Part shown: positions 42,748 to 52,222 of the stretch, one piece after another | How positions within the stretch are numbered: the stretch's first letter is position 1 | How the letters are laid out: each line of letters opens with the position of its first letter | Assembly: GCA_019634715.1 (NCBI GenBank) | Contig: JAHCAU010000014.1 | Location: forward strand, 62,001 to 126,000 | Source of the DNA: Lysobacter sp. | GTDB taxonomy: Bacteria; Pseudomonadota; Gammaproteobacteria; Xanthomonadales; Xanthomonadaceae | Length of the DNA: 64,000 nucleotides | Direction: 5' to 3' | Position numbers and translations under genes: made by a program | Notes under the pieces: model-generated | Seen by the model: only the letters and a program-made list of their open reading frames with translations | Databases searched by the model: none | What the model was told of the DNA's origin: nothing

Positions 42748-42948
42748 TGAAAACGGCTGTTGGCGATCACATGCAATCTATGTTTCGGGCCAACAGACTC
42801 CGGTTGTCCGTTCACGCAGGTTTCACAACCTGTCAGATGAATCAGGGTCGCAGCTGTGATCGAATCTCCACATCGCAACGGCGACACCGCGGGACATGGT
42901 TCGGCGCGACCATACCCCGGCGTCTCGTGACCGGCGCGTGCGCCGCGC

Positions 42949-43344
42949 TCACGGCTTGCGCCCGGCCGCGGCCGACTTGACGAACTCGTCGATGAGGTGC
43001 CGCAGCAGCTTGCGCTGCGCCGTCGGCAACTGCAGGAAGGCTTCGATCGCCAGCTGGTCGCGCGGATCCAGCCGCCATTCGCCCTTCGCCTCGCGCACGC
43101 GCCTGCCGTCGTCGCCGTACTGGAGCTGCTGCGGCTCCATCGACAGCATTTTCGCGAGCGCCCTGAGATTGGCCTGCCTTGGCATCGCCCGCCCCTTCAA
43201 CCAGCCGGAGACGGCTTGTTGCGACACCGGCTCGCCGCCGAACCGGGCCAGCAGTCGCACCAGTTCGACGGGACTCTCCCCGAGGCCCGCCCGTTGCAGG
43301 GCAGCGCGCAGCCGTTCGCTGAACGCGGTTTGTTCATTCCTCAT
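42949..43344 (-). CDS. XRE-family HTH regulator, copy 2 (131 aa)
   Basis: Same architecture as copy 1: ERLRAALQRAGLGESPVELVRLL, EPVSQQAVSGWLKGRAMP and a C-terminal RDQLAIEAFLQLPTAQRKLLRHLIDEF. The ATG at 43344 follows a GTG that could also be used. It is divergent from the large helicase-like gene, with 105 bp between. The tandem copies point to a duplication that brought the promoter along. Confidence 0.9.
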   Translation of the reverse strand: MRNEQTAFSERLRAALQRAGLGESPVELVRLLARFGGEPVSQQAVSGWLKGRAMPRQANLRALAKMLSMEPQQLQYGDDGRRVREAKGEWRLDPRDQLAIEAFLQLPTAQRKLLRHLIDEFVKSAAAGRKP

Positions 43345-43449
43345 CACCTGACGTTAGGCCGGTGCACGCCGGCATTGGAAATTTATGATTTGTACAGTAT
43401 CAAACTTTTTGTTACGGTGCATGCCGGCATCGACCACGGAGGGCAGACG
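43345..43449. promoter_or_regulatory. Divergent promoter region of XRE copy 2 and helicase-like gene
   Basis: Contains GCCGG/CCGGC inverted halves (43358-43362, 43369-43373), AT-rich sequence (ATTTATGATTTGTACAGTATC) able to supply a -35/-10 pair, and GGAGG 8 nt before the helicase-like start. The AT-rich patch contrasts with the GC-rich genes on both sides. Confidence 0.5.
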
Positions 43450-45771
43450 ATGGCAAACGGGCATGGACGCGGGCGGAGCGGCGCGCCGGGACGGTCAGGT
43501 CGCGGGATCGAACCACCACGATTGCTGGCGCGGGCGCGGGCCGCCGACGCCCTGCCGGGCATGTCCGCCGCGTCCCGATGCTCGCCCCTGGCCGACGCGC
43601 ATGCCTCGCAGCTGCAGGCCGCACTCGGCTATTGCGCGCGACGGCTGCTGGCGGACCTGGAGCGGGACGGCGCGGCCTCGCCGCTGGCGCGCAGGCTGAC
43701 GCCGACCAGCGCCGCACTGCTGCGCTGGTGGTTCGCCGGCACGATCGCGCGCACGCGGGTCGACAACTTCCACCCCGGGCACCGCGAAGCCATCGTCCAC
43801 GTGGTGTTGGCGCACGAAGTCTTCGGCACCAGCGATGCGGAACGGCTCTTCCGGCTGGCCTGCACGCCGGAGGCGACCACGCAACCGCCAGGCCCCGAGC
43901 CGCGCGACCGGCGACTCGTGCTGTGCAGCGCGCCCGGGGTCGGCCGGCGCTGGGTCCTGCAGGCCCTGCTGGTCTGGCAGTGGGCGAACCACATGGCGGC
44001 GCGCGCCGCGGGCCGGGAAGATCCGCGCTTCAGCGACCGCTTCACCCTGCTGGTGCCGACGGCCGCACGCCGGCACTGGGAAGACACCCTGCTCGGCCCG
44101 GTCGCCGTCGCCGGTCTGCGCACGGCCGGCGATGCCGGCATCCTGCGCCGCGCGCGCCTGTTCCTGCCGCCGGCGCTGCGCGCGCCATTCCGGTTCTGGC
44201 TGATGCTGCAGGCCTGCACCCACGACGCCCTGCGCGTGCTCGCCGACGACACGCAGGCTGGCACGGTGTCGCTGGTCGCGGGACGTGGCCCGCGCCTCGC
44301 CAGCGGCCTGCCGGCGCCGTCGTTCTCGGGATCGGGCGCCATCCCGCTGCAGGCACCACCCAGCCTGCGCGTGACCTGGGCGGACGGCGACGCGCCGCAG
44401 GCGCCGTGCGACGGCCCCTGCGTGTCCGAGTTCGGGCCGGCGCGCGCGATCCGCTACGGCGTCGCCAAGCTGCCCGTGCTGCAGTGCGCGCCGAAGCGTC
44501 ATGCCCTGCGCGAAGGCGAGGCCCGGCGCCCCGGCGCGCGCCCCGCCCTGCGTCGGGACCACACCGCGCAGTTGCGCCTCGGCCTGCGCGCCCTGGCGCA
44601 TCGCGAATCGGCCTTCGCGACGCTCGACCCGGCGCGCACGCCGCGCATGCGCGTGCTGTGCGACACGCCGGCCCTGCAGCGCGCGGCGCGCGCCCGGCTG
44701 CTCGAACTGGGCGTACCCGCCGACGAGGTCGCGCTGGAATATCCGCCCGACGCGGTAACGGGCGACGGCAGGCCGCGCATCGGCATCGCTGCGCTGTGGC
44801 CCGCGCCGCCGGCCGACCCCCGCGTCTGCGTGCTCGTGGTGCTGCGCAACGCGCTGCCCGACGCGGACGAGGCCGCAGGCGGCATGGCCGCAGCGCTGGC
44901 GGCCGGCGCACCCGCGCTGTGGCCGCAGCCCGAACTCGCACGGCTGCGTGCGGCCAACCGCGAGCGCGCGGCGTTCGGCCAGCCACCGGACACCCTGTTC
45001 GACGTGCTGACCGTGGTCGAGCATCGCGACGTGCTGCCGCTGTACGCCCCCTGGCGACGCCTCGGCCTGGCCAGCGTCGATCCGCGCCCGCCCGAGGCCG
45101 TGCCGCCAATCGGCGACGTGGTCGTCGCCACCGCCTGCGTCGACGCCGCGCGATACGAGATCGCGCTGCCACCGACCTGCGCCGACATCGCCGCACTGGA
45201 CACGCCCGAGCGCCTGGCGGACCTGCCGCATCGGCTGCTGCGCGCCAGCCGCGCGCTGCCGGTCCGCAAGTCGATCTATCCGCTGGCCGGCTGGCACGAG
45301 GACGACAGCGGCCTGCGCCGCGGCTTCATCGAAGCGGCCGAGCACGACCCTTGCATCGAAAGCCACTGCCTGCTCGATCCGCACCGCCATGCCTCCCGCC
45401 ATCGCGACACCCTGCTCGCGCTCGGCATGGACGGGCGCGGCCGCGTCGATGCGCTGGCGAAGACCGCGGCGCACGTCTTCCTCATCGAATTCCTGCCGGC
45501 CTGCCCGCCCGATCGTCCCGGCGGCGGCGCGTCGCGCCACGATGGCGGCGAACGCGCGCTGCGGCTGTGGCGCCGGCGCACGAACACGCTGCCGCCGGAG
45601 CAGCGCGATCATCGCCTGTGGCGACGTGTGCGACTGCAGGCGCCGCTGTTCTGGTCGTGCAAGCGCCATGGCGTGCCGCTGAGCGCGCTGCTGGAAGCGC
45701 TGGCCAGCACCCGCAGCCTGGTCGTCGCCGGCCCGGCGCACGCACCGGTCGCCGGAGGTGTCGCGCGCTGA
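43450..45771 (+). CDS. Large degenerate type III restriction/SF2-helicase-like protein (773 aa)
   Basis: The start is fixed by GGAGG 8 nt upstream; the frame is open far upstream but that part is antisense to XRE copy 2. The order of segments NFHPGHREAIVHVVLAHEVFG, LVLCSAPGVGRRWVLQALLVWQW and FTLLVPTAARRHW parallels the N-terminus of Res-type type III restriction enzymes. There the second segment is the Walker A ATGSGKTxVxALAIVW; here Gly-Val-Gly-Arg-Arg replaces GSGKT, so ATP binding is probably lost. Near the C-terminus, GFIEAAEHDP and RVDALAKTAAHVFLIEFLP resemble the Res endonuclease region. I cannot identify DEAD-type motif II. Function unknown. Confidence 0.65.
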   Translation: MANGHGRGRSGAPGRSGRGIEPPRLLARARAADALPGMSAASRCSPLADAHASQLQAALGYCARRLLADLERDGAASPLARRLTPTSAALLRWWFAGTIARTRVDNFHPGHREAIVHVVLAHEVFGTSDAERLFRLACTPEATTQPPGPEPRDRRLVLCSAPGVGRRWVLQALLVWQWANHMAARAAGREDPRFSDRFTLLVPTAARRHWEDTLLGPVAVAGLRTAGDAGILRRARLFLPPALRAPFRFWLMLQACTHDALRVLADDTQAGTVSLVAGRGPRLASGLPAPSFSGSGAIPLQAPPSLRVTWADGDAPQAPCDGPCVSEFGPARAIRYGVAKLPVLQCAPKRHALREGEARRPGARPALRRDHTAQLRLGLRALAHRESAFATLDPARTPRMRVLCDTPALQRAARARLLELGVPADEVALEYPPDAVTGDGRPRIGIAALWPAPPADPRVCVLVVLRNALPDADEAAGGMAAALAAGAPALWPQPELARLRAANRERAAFGQPPDTLFDVLTVVEHRDVLPLYAPWRRLGLASVDPRPPEAVPPIGDVVVATACVDAARYEIALPPTCADIAALDTPERLADLPHRLLRASRALPVRKSIYPLAGWHEDDSGLRRGFIEAAEHDPCIESHCLLDPHRHASRHRDTLLALGMDGRGRVDALAKTAAHVFLIEFLPACPPDRPGGGASRHDGGERALRLWRRRTNTLPPEQRDHRLWRRVRLQAPLFWSCKRHGVPLSALLEALASTRSLVVAGPAHAPVAGGVAR

Positions 45772-45835
45772 CCGCTCACGCCGGGCAGCCTGCGTCTGCT
45801 AGGCTGCCGCGGTCGATGACAGCCGCGGGGCGCGC

Positions 45836-47755
45836 ATGGCGTACAACCAGTTCGAACTGCTGCGGCAACGCCGGTTCCTGCCGTTCTTCGTGGTCCAGTC
45901 GCTGGGCGCCTTCAACGACAACGTCTACCGCCAGGCCATCATCGGCCTGCTCGCCTCGATCGGGCTGTCGGCCAGCCAGCAGTCGATGTACACCAATCTC
46001 GCGCCGGCGCTGTTCATCCTGCCCTTCTTCCTGTTCTCGGCCACCGCCGGGCAGATCGCCGAGAAGCTGGAGAAGTCGCGGCTGATCCGCATCACCACCA
46101 TGATGGAAATCGTCATCATGTCGGTGGCGGCGGTGGGTTTCCTGCTGCAGAACATGCCGCTGCTGCTGGTCGCGCTGTTCGGCACCGGCCTGCAGTCGGC
46201 GCTGTTCGGCCCGGTGAAGTATTCGATCCTGCCCTCGGTGCTCAAGCCCGAGGAACTCACCGGCGGCAACGGCCTGGTGGAGATGGGCACCTCGATCTCG
46301 ATCCTCATCGGCATGTTCGCCGGTGGCCTGATCTTCGAACTGGCCGGCCGCCACGGCCCGGAAACCGCCGCAGCCGCGATCGTTCTGCTGGCGATCACCG
46401 GCAACCTGGTCAGCCGCATGATCCCGCCGGTGGACGCGGGCATGCCGGACCTGAAGGTCAACATCAACCCGATCCCGGAATCGCGCCGGGTGATCGCGCT
46501 GGCGAAGAAGCAGCTGGCGGTGCGCAATTCGATGCTCGGCGTGTCGTGGTTCTGGTTCTTCGGGACCATGCTCACCGCGCAGATGCTGACCTATGCGCAG
46601 ATCAACCTCGGCGGCACGGCCTCGCTGTATCTCATGCCGCTGGCCCTGTTCTCGATCGGCACCGGCATCGGTTCGCTGCTGTGCGAGAAGCTGTCGGCGC
46701 GCACGGTCGAGATCGGCCTGGTGCCGCTGGGCGCGTTCGGCATGAGCGCGTTCCTGCTCGACCTGTATTTCGCGCGGCCCGACGCGGCCGTCGCCACCGG
46801 ACTGAGCCTCGCCGAGTTCGTGCGCGCGCCGGGCAGCCTGCGGATCATGATCGACTTCACCGGCATCGGCCTGTTCGCCGGCATCTTCATCGTGCCGCTG
46901 TTCGCGCTGATCCAGAGCCGCACGCCGAAGCAGGAGATCTCGCGGGTGATCTCGGCGGTGAACATCCAGAACGCGATGTTCATCGTGCTGGCCGCGGTCG
47001 CCGGCATCGCCCTGCAGATGGACCAGCTCAGGATCGGCGACACCGTCGTGCCGATGCCCGGCCTCACCATCCCGCAGCTGTTCCTGTGCCTGGCGATCGC
47101 CAACACCCTGGTCGCGATCTGGATCTTCACGATCGTGCCGGAATTCCTGATGCGCTTCCTCAGCTGGGTGCTGGTGCGCGCGCTGTACCGGCTGGAGCTG
47201 CACGGCATCGAGAAGCACGTGCCCGACGAAGGCCCGGCGCTGATCGTGTGCAACCACGTCACCTACATGGACGCGCTGATCCTCTCGGCCAGCATCCCGC
47301 GCCCGGTGCGCTTCGTCATGTACTACCGGATCTTCAACATCCCGGTGATGCGCTGGATCTTCCGCACCGGCAAGGCCATTCCGATCGCGGGCGCGAAGGA
47401 AGACCCGGAGATCATGCGCCGTGCGTTCGACGCAGTGGATGCCGCACTGGCCGCGGGCGAGATCGTCTGCATCTTCCCCGAAGGCGCATTGACCCGGGAC
47501 GGCCACATCGCGCCGTTCAAGGGCGGGGTCGAGAAGATCCTCGAACGCCGGCCGGTGCCGGTGGTGCCGATGGCGCTGCGCAACATGTGGACCAGCATGT
47601 GGAGCAAGCGTGACGGGCGTCTCGCGCGGATGCGCGTGCCGCGCCGCTTCCGCGCCCACATCGAAGTGATGGCCGGCGAACCCGTCCCCGGCCGCGATGC
47701 CAGCGCCGCAGCGCTCGAAGCCCGCGTGCGCGCGCTGCGCGGCGACGCGGCCTGA
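45836..47755 (+). CDS. LplT-like MFS transporter fused to PlsC-type acyltransferase (639 aa)
   Basis: Residues 1-~430 are a 12-helix MFS lysophospholipid transporter (FVVQSLGAFNDNVYRQA, FSATAGQIAEKLEKSR, FGPVKYSILPSVL). Residues ~440-639 are a 1-acylglycerophosphate acyltransferase domain with NHVTYMD (HxxxxD) and FPEGALTRDG. Matches the front part of LplT-Aas proteins but without the C-terminal acyl-ACP synthetase domain. Expected to flip lysophospholipid inward and re-acylate it. Confidence 0.9.
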   Translation: MAYNQFELLRQRRFLPFFVVQSLGAFNDNVYRQAIIGLLASIGLSASQQSMYTNLAPALFILPFFLFSATAGQIAEKLEKSRLIRITTMMEIVIMSVAAVGFLLQNMPLLLVALFGTGLQSALFGPVKYSILPSVLKPEELTGGNGLVEMGTSISILIGMFAGGLIFELAGRHGPETAAAAIVLLAITGNLVSRMIPPVDAGMPDLKVNINPIPESRRVIALAKKQLAVRNSMLGVSWFWFFGTMLTAQMLTYAQINLGGTASLYLMPLALFSIGTGIGSLLCEKLSARTVEIGLVPLGAFGMSAFLLDLYFARPDAAVATGLSLAEFVRAPGSLRIMIDFTGIGLFAGIFIVPLFALIQSRTPKQEISRVISAVNIQNAMFIVLAAVAGIALQMDQLRIGDTVVPMPGLTIPQLFLCLAIANTLVAIWIFTIVPEFLMRFLSWVLVRALYRLELHGIEKHVPDEGPALIVCNHVTYMDALILSASIPRPVRFVMYYRIFNIPVMRWIFRTGKAIPIAGAKEDPEIMRRAFDAVDAALAAGEIVCIFPEGALTRDGHIAPFKGGVEKILERRPVPVVPMALRNMWTSMWSKRDGRLARMRVPRRFRAHIEVMAGEPVPGRDASAAALEARVRALRGDAA

Positions 47756-47882
47756 TCACGCCTGCCGCCTGCCCCCGCCCGCCATGCCGTACGCGGCCGT
47801 TTGCGCCGCGCCGCGGATTGGGCACAATGCCGGCTGAACATCCGCCCGAGGGCGGCATCCCCACAGCTCCCGGAGATCCCGA

Positions 47883-48224
47883 ATGAACGCGTACAGCACG
47901 CCCGGCAAGATTCCGAATTACCTCGCATGGGCCATCGTGTCCACGTTCTTCAGCCTCTGCCTGTGCTGCGGCATCCCGGGTCTGTTCACCGGCATCGCCG
48001 CGATCGTGTTCGCCGCGAAGGTGAACTCGAAGTTGAACGCGGGCGACATCGAAGGCGCGCGCCAGGCTTCGAACACGGCCAAGATCCTGTGCTGGATCAC
48101 CACCGCCTGCGCGATCATCGGCGTCGGCTACGCGATCTTCAACATCTCCACGCTCGGCATGGACGGCTTCCGCGAAGCGATCGAGCAGGGCATCCAGGAA
48201 GCCCAGCGCAAGCAGGGCGGCTGA
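47883..48224 (+). CDS. CD225/dispanin-family membrane protein (113 aa)
   Basis: GGAG 8 nt before the ATG. IPNYLAWAIVSTFFSLCLCCGIPGLFTGIAAIVFA begins the CD225 domain, followed by KVNSKLNAGDIEGARQASNTAKILCWIT. This is the same fold as the IFITM proteins of animals. Two membrane segments. Cotranscribed with a DUF2752 gene 3 bp downstream, a frequent bacterial pairing. Function in bacteria unknown. Confidence 0.9.
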   Translation: MNAYSTPGKIPNYLAWAIVSTFFSLCLCCGIPGLFTGIAAIVFAAKVNSKLNAGDIEGARQASNTAKILCWITTACAIIGVGYAIFNISTLGMDGFREAIEQGIQEAQRKQGG

Positions 48225-48227
48225 TCC

Positions 48228-48659
48228 GTGCAGGCGCAGCAGTCCACGACGCCCTCGACCAAGGTGGTCGTCGCCCAGGCGGCAGCGCTCGCGGTCGCGG
48301 GCGTCGCCGGCGTCGTGCTGTTGCGCACCTTCGACCCGGTCACCAGCAGCGGGCTGTTCCCGCAGTGCCCGTTCCACGCGATGACCGGCGGCTGGTGCAT
48401 CGGCTGCGGCATGACCCGCGCGATGCACGCGCTGGCGCATCTCGACCTGCCGCGCGCGTTCGCCATGAACCCGCTGATGGTGCTGTTGGTCCTGCTCTCT
48501 CCGGCCATGCTGGCCTGGTACTGGGGCTGGCGCCCGCGCGCGCTGGCCCCGCTGATGCGGCTGCTGGGCGAACCGAAGTTCTGGCTGGTGCTGCTGCCGG
48601 GCTACATGCTGCTGCGCAATCTGCCGTGGTGGCCGTTCACCCTGCTCGCGCCCGGCTGA
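48228..48659 (+). CDS. DUF2752 membrane protein (143 aa)
   Basis: GTG start 3 bp after the CD225 stop. The signature CPFHAMTGGWCIGCGMTRAMHAL-AHLD with four Cys, then FAMNPLMVLLVLL, identifies DUF2752. Three membrane helices. Function unknown. Confidence 0.88.
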   Translation: MQAQQSTTPSTKVVVAQAAALAVAGVAGVVLLRTFDPVTSSGLFPQCPFHAMTGGWCIGCGMTRAMHALAHLDLPRAFAMNPLMVLLVLLSPAMLAWYWGWRPRALAPLMRLLGEPKFWLVLLPGYMLLRNLPWWPFTLLAPG

Positions 48660-48697
48660 CGCGCCCGCGTTCATCGAGCCGGGGTTAGCTTCGCGAC

Positions 48698-49351
48698 ATG
48701 CCTGCAGTCCTCCGCCTGTCCCTCGCCGCGTGCGTGTCCTTCGCCGCACTCGCCCTCCCCGCCGCACCCGCCCCCGCGCAGACGTCGACGCTCAACCGCT
48801 GCGTCGACGCCAAGGGCGACACCGTCTACACCGACCGCCGCTGCGACGAGATCGGCGCGCAGGCGCGCGGCATCCGCTCCCCCACCGGCGCCACCCTGTC
48901 CACGCGGCGCATGGCCTGCGCGCGCACCCTGCGCGACCTGGTGCACGAGATCTCCGCAGCGATCGACCAGCGCAACGTCAACCGTCTGGGCGCGGTCTAC
49001 CACTGGGTCGGCCACGACGACGCCAGCGCCTCCCGGGTCTACGACCGCCTGCAGGCCATCGTCGATCGCCCGCTGGTCGACATCGCCCCGCTGCGCGCCA
49101 GCCCACCGGTGGAGCCGCCGCCGAGCGACTCCCCGCCACGGCCCGACGCACCCGTGCCGCCACCCGAGGCCCCGGCCGCCATCGCGGCGACCACTCCGGA
49201 CGAAGGCCAGGACGCCGTCGCGCCGCCGCGCCCGGTCCGTCGTGCGCCCTACGGGCTGCGCCTGCAGCAGACGCTGCGCAACGGGTCGACACCCTCGCGC
49301 ACCGACCTGCGCCTGCAGCGCCATTTCGATTGCTGGTGGATCACCCTCTGA
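48698..49351 (+). CDS. Secreted DUF4124-like protein (217 aa)
   Basis: A signal peptide ending APAPAQ is followed by STLNRCVDAKGDTVYTDRRCDEIG, which fits the DUF4124 pattern (YRCxxxDGxxxYTDRPC). A helical middle, a Pro-rich linker (PPPSDSPPRPDAPVPPPEAP) and a short Arg-rich C-terminus ending CWWITL follow. Periplasmic or outer-envelope; role unknown. Confidence 0.8.
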   Translation: MPAVLRLSLAACVSFAALALPAAPAPAQTSTLNRCVDAKGDTVYTDRRCDEIGAQARGIRSPTGATLSTRRMACARTLRDLVHEISAAIDQRNVNRLGAVYHWVGHDDASASRVYDRLQAIVDRPLVDIAPLRASPPVEPPPSDSPPRPDAPVPPPEAPAAIAATTPDEGQDAVAPPRPVRRAPYGLRLQQTLRNGSTPSRTDLRLQRHFDCWWITL

Positions 49352-49586
49352 CCGCGCGAACCGACGCCCGGCACGCGCGTTCCGCGCAGGGCGTCACAAG
49401 CCGGAACACGGAACCGCGACCATCACGACAAGCGGACGAGCGGTGCTTGCGGGCCACCCCGCCCTCGCGCAGGATCGATGCGGGCAAGGCGGACCGGGCC
49501 ATCCCTTTCACGGATCGAGCACCTGGAATTGCCCTCTGATGTCGGCTCGGACGCCGCAGTTCCAGGTTGCTAGGGAGAGGCAACGC

Positions 49587-50849
49587 ATGAAACGTTCCAC
49601 CTTGTTCATCGCCGTCGCGGCGATCGCCACGCTCGGTTTCGGCGCCGCGGCGACGCAGGCCGCGCGCAACCCGCTGTTCTCCGCCACGAAGTCCGCGAAC
49701 GCCGCCGACGACGCCGGCTATCGCGCGCTGTCGGGCAACCGCGCCACCACCGCGCTGCAGGTCGTGCACGCCGACGCCAGCCTGATCGGCGAGCAGACCG
49801 ACGTGCTGTCGCTGGGCCTGGGCGACCTCGGCACCGCCTTCAGGCAGTACAGCCGCCGCAACCCGGACGGCACCCAGGTCTGGTACGGCACGCTCGGCAA
49901 GCGCTTCGGCATGCTCGACACCCTGCGCTACCGCGCCACCGGCGAGATCGCGGACGACCCGAACAACTCGGTGATGATCGTGCGCCAGGGCAACCAGCTG
50001 TCCGGCACCATCCGCGCCAACGGCCAGCTCTACAACCTGCAGCCGCTGGCCAGCGGCGGGCATGCGATCGCGCGCATCGACGAAACGCGCATGCCGCCCG
50101 ACCATCCGGCCGCCTACACCGACATGTGGCGCGCATCGCTGGCCGAACATCCGCAGGTGAAGGCCGCGACGGCGCGCGCCACCGCGCTCGCGCCGGTCAC
50201 CGTGCGCGTGATGATCGTCTTCAGCACCGCTGCCGCCAGCGCCGTGGGCAACACCACGACCAAGGCCAACCTCGCGATCTCCGAAAGCAACCAGAGCTTC
50301 GCCAACAGCGGCGCGAACGTGACCTTCCAGCTCGCCGGCGTGTACACCGCGAACTACGTCAATTCCAGCTTCGATACCGACCTCAGCCGCTTCCGCGGCA
50401 CCACCGACGGCTATCTCGACAGCTACCACACCACGCGCAACAACATCGCCGCCGACGTGGCCGTGCTGATCACCACCAACACCCAGTACTGCGGCCTCGG
50501 CTACCTCAACTCGACCGCGGCGACCGCATTCAGCGTGACCGCCGCCTCGTGCATGACCGGCTATTACTCGTTCGCGCACGAGATCGGCCACAACTTCGGC
50601 GCCCGCCACGATCCCGCCACCGACCCGAGCACCTCGCCGCACGCCTACGCGCACGGCTACCGCTCGCCGACGAACGCCTGGCGCACGATCATGGCCTACA
50701 ACTGCACCAACTCCGGCGGCTGCCCGCGCATCAACTACTGGTCCAACCCGGCGAAGACCTACAACGGGCAGGCCATGGGCACCACCGCCACCAGCAACAA
50801 CACGCGCCTGCTCAACGAGCGCGCGGCCACGGTCGCCGCGTTCCGCTGA
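49587..50849 (+). CDS. Secreted reprolysin-like (M12B-type) zinc metalloprotease (420 aa)
   Basis: GGGAGAGG precedes the ATG. Signal peptide MKRSTLFIAVAAIATLGFGA. A ~190-residue propeptide is followed by the catalytic domain from about VTVRVMIVFSTAAAS. Zinc motif FAHEIGHNFGARHDP (His331, HExGHxxGxxHD) and Met-turn TIMAYNC are complete. Three Cys pairs fit extracellular folding. The protein ends shortly after the domain (RLLNERAATVAAF), a pattern I know from Xanthomonadaceae secreted proteases. Confidence 0.9.
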   Translation: MKRSTLFIAVAAIATLGFGAAATQAARNPLFSATKSANAADDAGYRALSGNRATTALQVVHADASLIGEQTDVLSLGLGDLGTAFRQYSRRNPDGTQVWYGTLGKRFGMLDTLRYRATGEIADDPNNSVMIVRQGNQLSGTIRANGQLYNLQPLASGGHAIARIDETRMPPDHPAAYTDMWRASLAEHPQVKAATARATALAPVTVRVMIVFSTAAASAVGNTTTKANLAISESNQSFANSGANVTFQLAGVYTANYVNSSFDTDLSRFRGTTDGYLDSYHTTRNNIAADVAVLITTNTQYCGLGYLNSTAATAFSVTAASCMTGYYSFAHEIGHNFGARHDPATDPSTSPHAYAHGYRSPTNAWRTIMAYNCTNSGGCPRINYWSNPAKTYNGQAMGTTATSNNTRLLNERAATVAAFR

Positions 50850-50882
50850 GCCGGACGCGATCGATCCGCCATACCCGGCTGT

Positions 50883-50911
50883 ACGGACGGGGCCGCAAGG
50901 CCCCGTTCCGT
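50883..50911 (+). terminator. Hairpin terminator after metalloprotease gene
   Basis: ACGGACGGGGCC, loop GCAA, GGCCCCGTTCCGT with one bulged base. A stable GNRA-type loop; the T-run is poor. 33 bp after the stop codon. Confidence 0.55.
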
Positions 50912-50954
50912 CGGATGGCCGCCCCCTGCACTGACGCCCCTGCGCGCCATCGCC

Positions 50955-50960
50955 TAAAAT
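50955..50960 (+). promoter_or_regulatory. Probable -10 element of ilvE promoter
   Basis: TAAAAT 30 bp before the ilvE start, followed by CGCGGCTTCC as seen near the purH -10. No clear -35 element. Confidence 0.4.
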
Positions 50961-50990
50961 CGCGGCTTCCCTCATCCCGCGGACACCGAC

Positions 50991-51908
50991 ATGGCGCAGC
51001 AATACCCCGAATGGATCTGGCACAACGGCACGATCAAGCCCTGGGCCGAAGCCACCACCCATGTCATGTCGCACGCGCTGCACTACGGCTCGTCGGTGTT
51101 CGAAGGCATCCGCTGCTACGACACCCCCGACGGCCCGGTGATCTTCCGCCTCAACGACCACAACAAGCGCCTGTTCGCCTCCGCCAGGATCTACGACATG
51201 GCCATCCCCTACGGCCTGGACGAGATCAACGCCGCCTGCCGCGAGGTCATCAAGGCCAACGACTTCACCACCGACTACCTGCGCCCGGTGGCCTATCGCG
51301 GCCTCGGCGGCTTCGGCCTGTCGGCCGACACCCCGACCGATGTCGCCGTCGCCACCTGGAAGATGGGCCAGTACCTCGGCGCCGAAGTGCTGGAAGCCGG
51401 CATCGACGCCTGCGTCTCCAGCTGGCAGCGCTTCGCCCCGAACACCATTCCGGCCGGCGCCAAGGCCGGCGGCAATTACCTCTCTGGCCAGCTGGTCGCG
51501 CGCGAAGCGCGCCGCCTCGGCTTCGGCGAAGGCATCGCCCTGGCCTCGACCGGCCTGCTCAGCGAAGGCGCGGGCGAGAACCTGTTCCTCGTCTTCGACG
51601 GCGCCCTGCACACCACGCCGGTCAGCGCCGCGCTGCTCAACGGCCTGACCCGCAACACCATCATCACCCTGGCCCGCGACAACGGCATCGAGGTGATCGA
51701 ACGCGACCTGCCGCGCGAATACCTCTACCTCTGCGACGAACTCTTCATGTGCGGCACCGCCGCCGAACTCACCCCGATCCGCTCGGTCGACGCCCGCCAG
51801 GTCGGCACCGGCAAGCCCGGCCCGGTCACCCGCAGGCTGCAGGAGCTGTTCTTCGGCCTGTTCAACGGCAAGACCCCGGACAAGTACGGGTGGCTGGAGC
51901 GGGTGTAA
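50991..51908 (+). CDS. ilvE: Branched-chain amino acid aminotransferase
   Basis: PLP fold-type IV transaminase for Leu, Ile and Val. HALHYGSSVFEGIRCY, LRPVAYRGLGGFG, the lysine segment IPAGAKAGGNYLSG, LLSEGAGENLFLV and CGTAAELTPIRSVD are typical. 305 residues, full length, with its own promoter and terminator. Confidence 0.96.
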   Translation: MAQQYPEWIWHNGTIKPWAEATTHVMSHALHYGSSVFEGIRCYDTPDGPVIFRLNDHNKRLFASARIYDMAIPYGLDEINAACREVIKANDFTTDYLRPVAYRGLGGFGLSADTPTDVAVATWKMGQYLGAEVLEAGIDACVSSWQRFAPNTIPAGAKAGGNYLSGQLVAREARRLGFGEGIALASTGLLSEGAGENLFLVFDGALHTTPVSAALLNGLTRNTIITLARDNGIEVIERDLPREYLYLCDELFMCGTAAELTPIRSVDARQVGTGKPGPVTRRLQELFFGLFNGKTPDKYGWLERV

Positions 51909-51930
51909 GCCCGGCGACATCGGCACGACG

Positions 51931-51963
51931 AAAAAAAGGCCGCGCACATGCGCGGCCTTTTTT
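51931..51963 (+). terminator. Rho-independent terminator after ilvE
   Basis: A-run, GGCCGCGC (51938-51945), loop ACAT, GCGCGGCC (51950-51957), then six T. The flanking CGACG/CGTCG extends the stem through the A/T pairs, so it works in both directions. Confidence 0.95.
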
Positions 51964-52222
51964 CGTCGGCACTCTCGGATCGCCCACGCCAGCCGGACAT
52001 CGCGATGATCGGCATCGGGATGCCGCATTCGATCGACGCACCGCGCCCGGGCATCGGCACCGGTCATCGGAAATGTCCCCGGGCACTGGCCGCTCGCGCG
52101 GCCGTGCCGCGTTGCGCCTGAGCAGGAACAGGGGAAATCCGACGTTCCACCGGCGGGGGCCGGGAGGGTCCCGCGATGCGTGGAACGCGTCCAAGCTCAC
52201 AGCACGGAAAAGGAGGAGCGCC
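51964..52222. other. Non-coding gap between ilvE terminator and secreted-protein gene
   Basis: About 260 bp without a believable frame. It holds the promoter for the 52223 gene and a strong AGGAGG site at its end. No repeat or structure stands out. Confidence 0.4.

Noticed and set aside
43495..45741. A 748-codon minus-strand open frame opposite the helicase-like gene
   Set aside because: The plus strand has GGAGG and Res-like segments; the minus translation is Arg/Gln/Ala noise. Confidence is moderate because the plus-strand protein is itself divergent.
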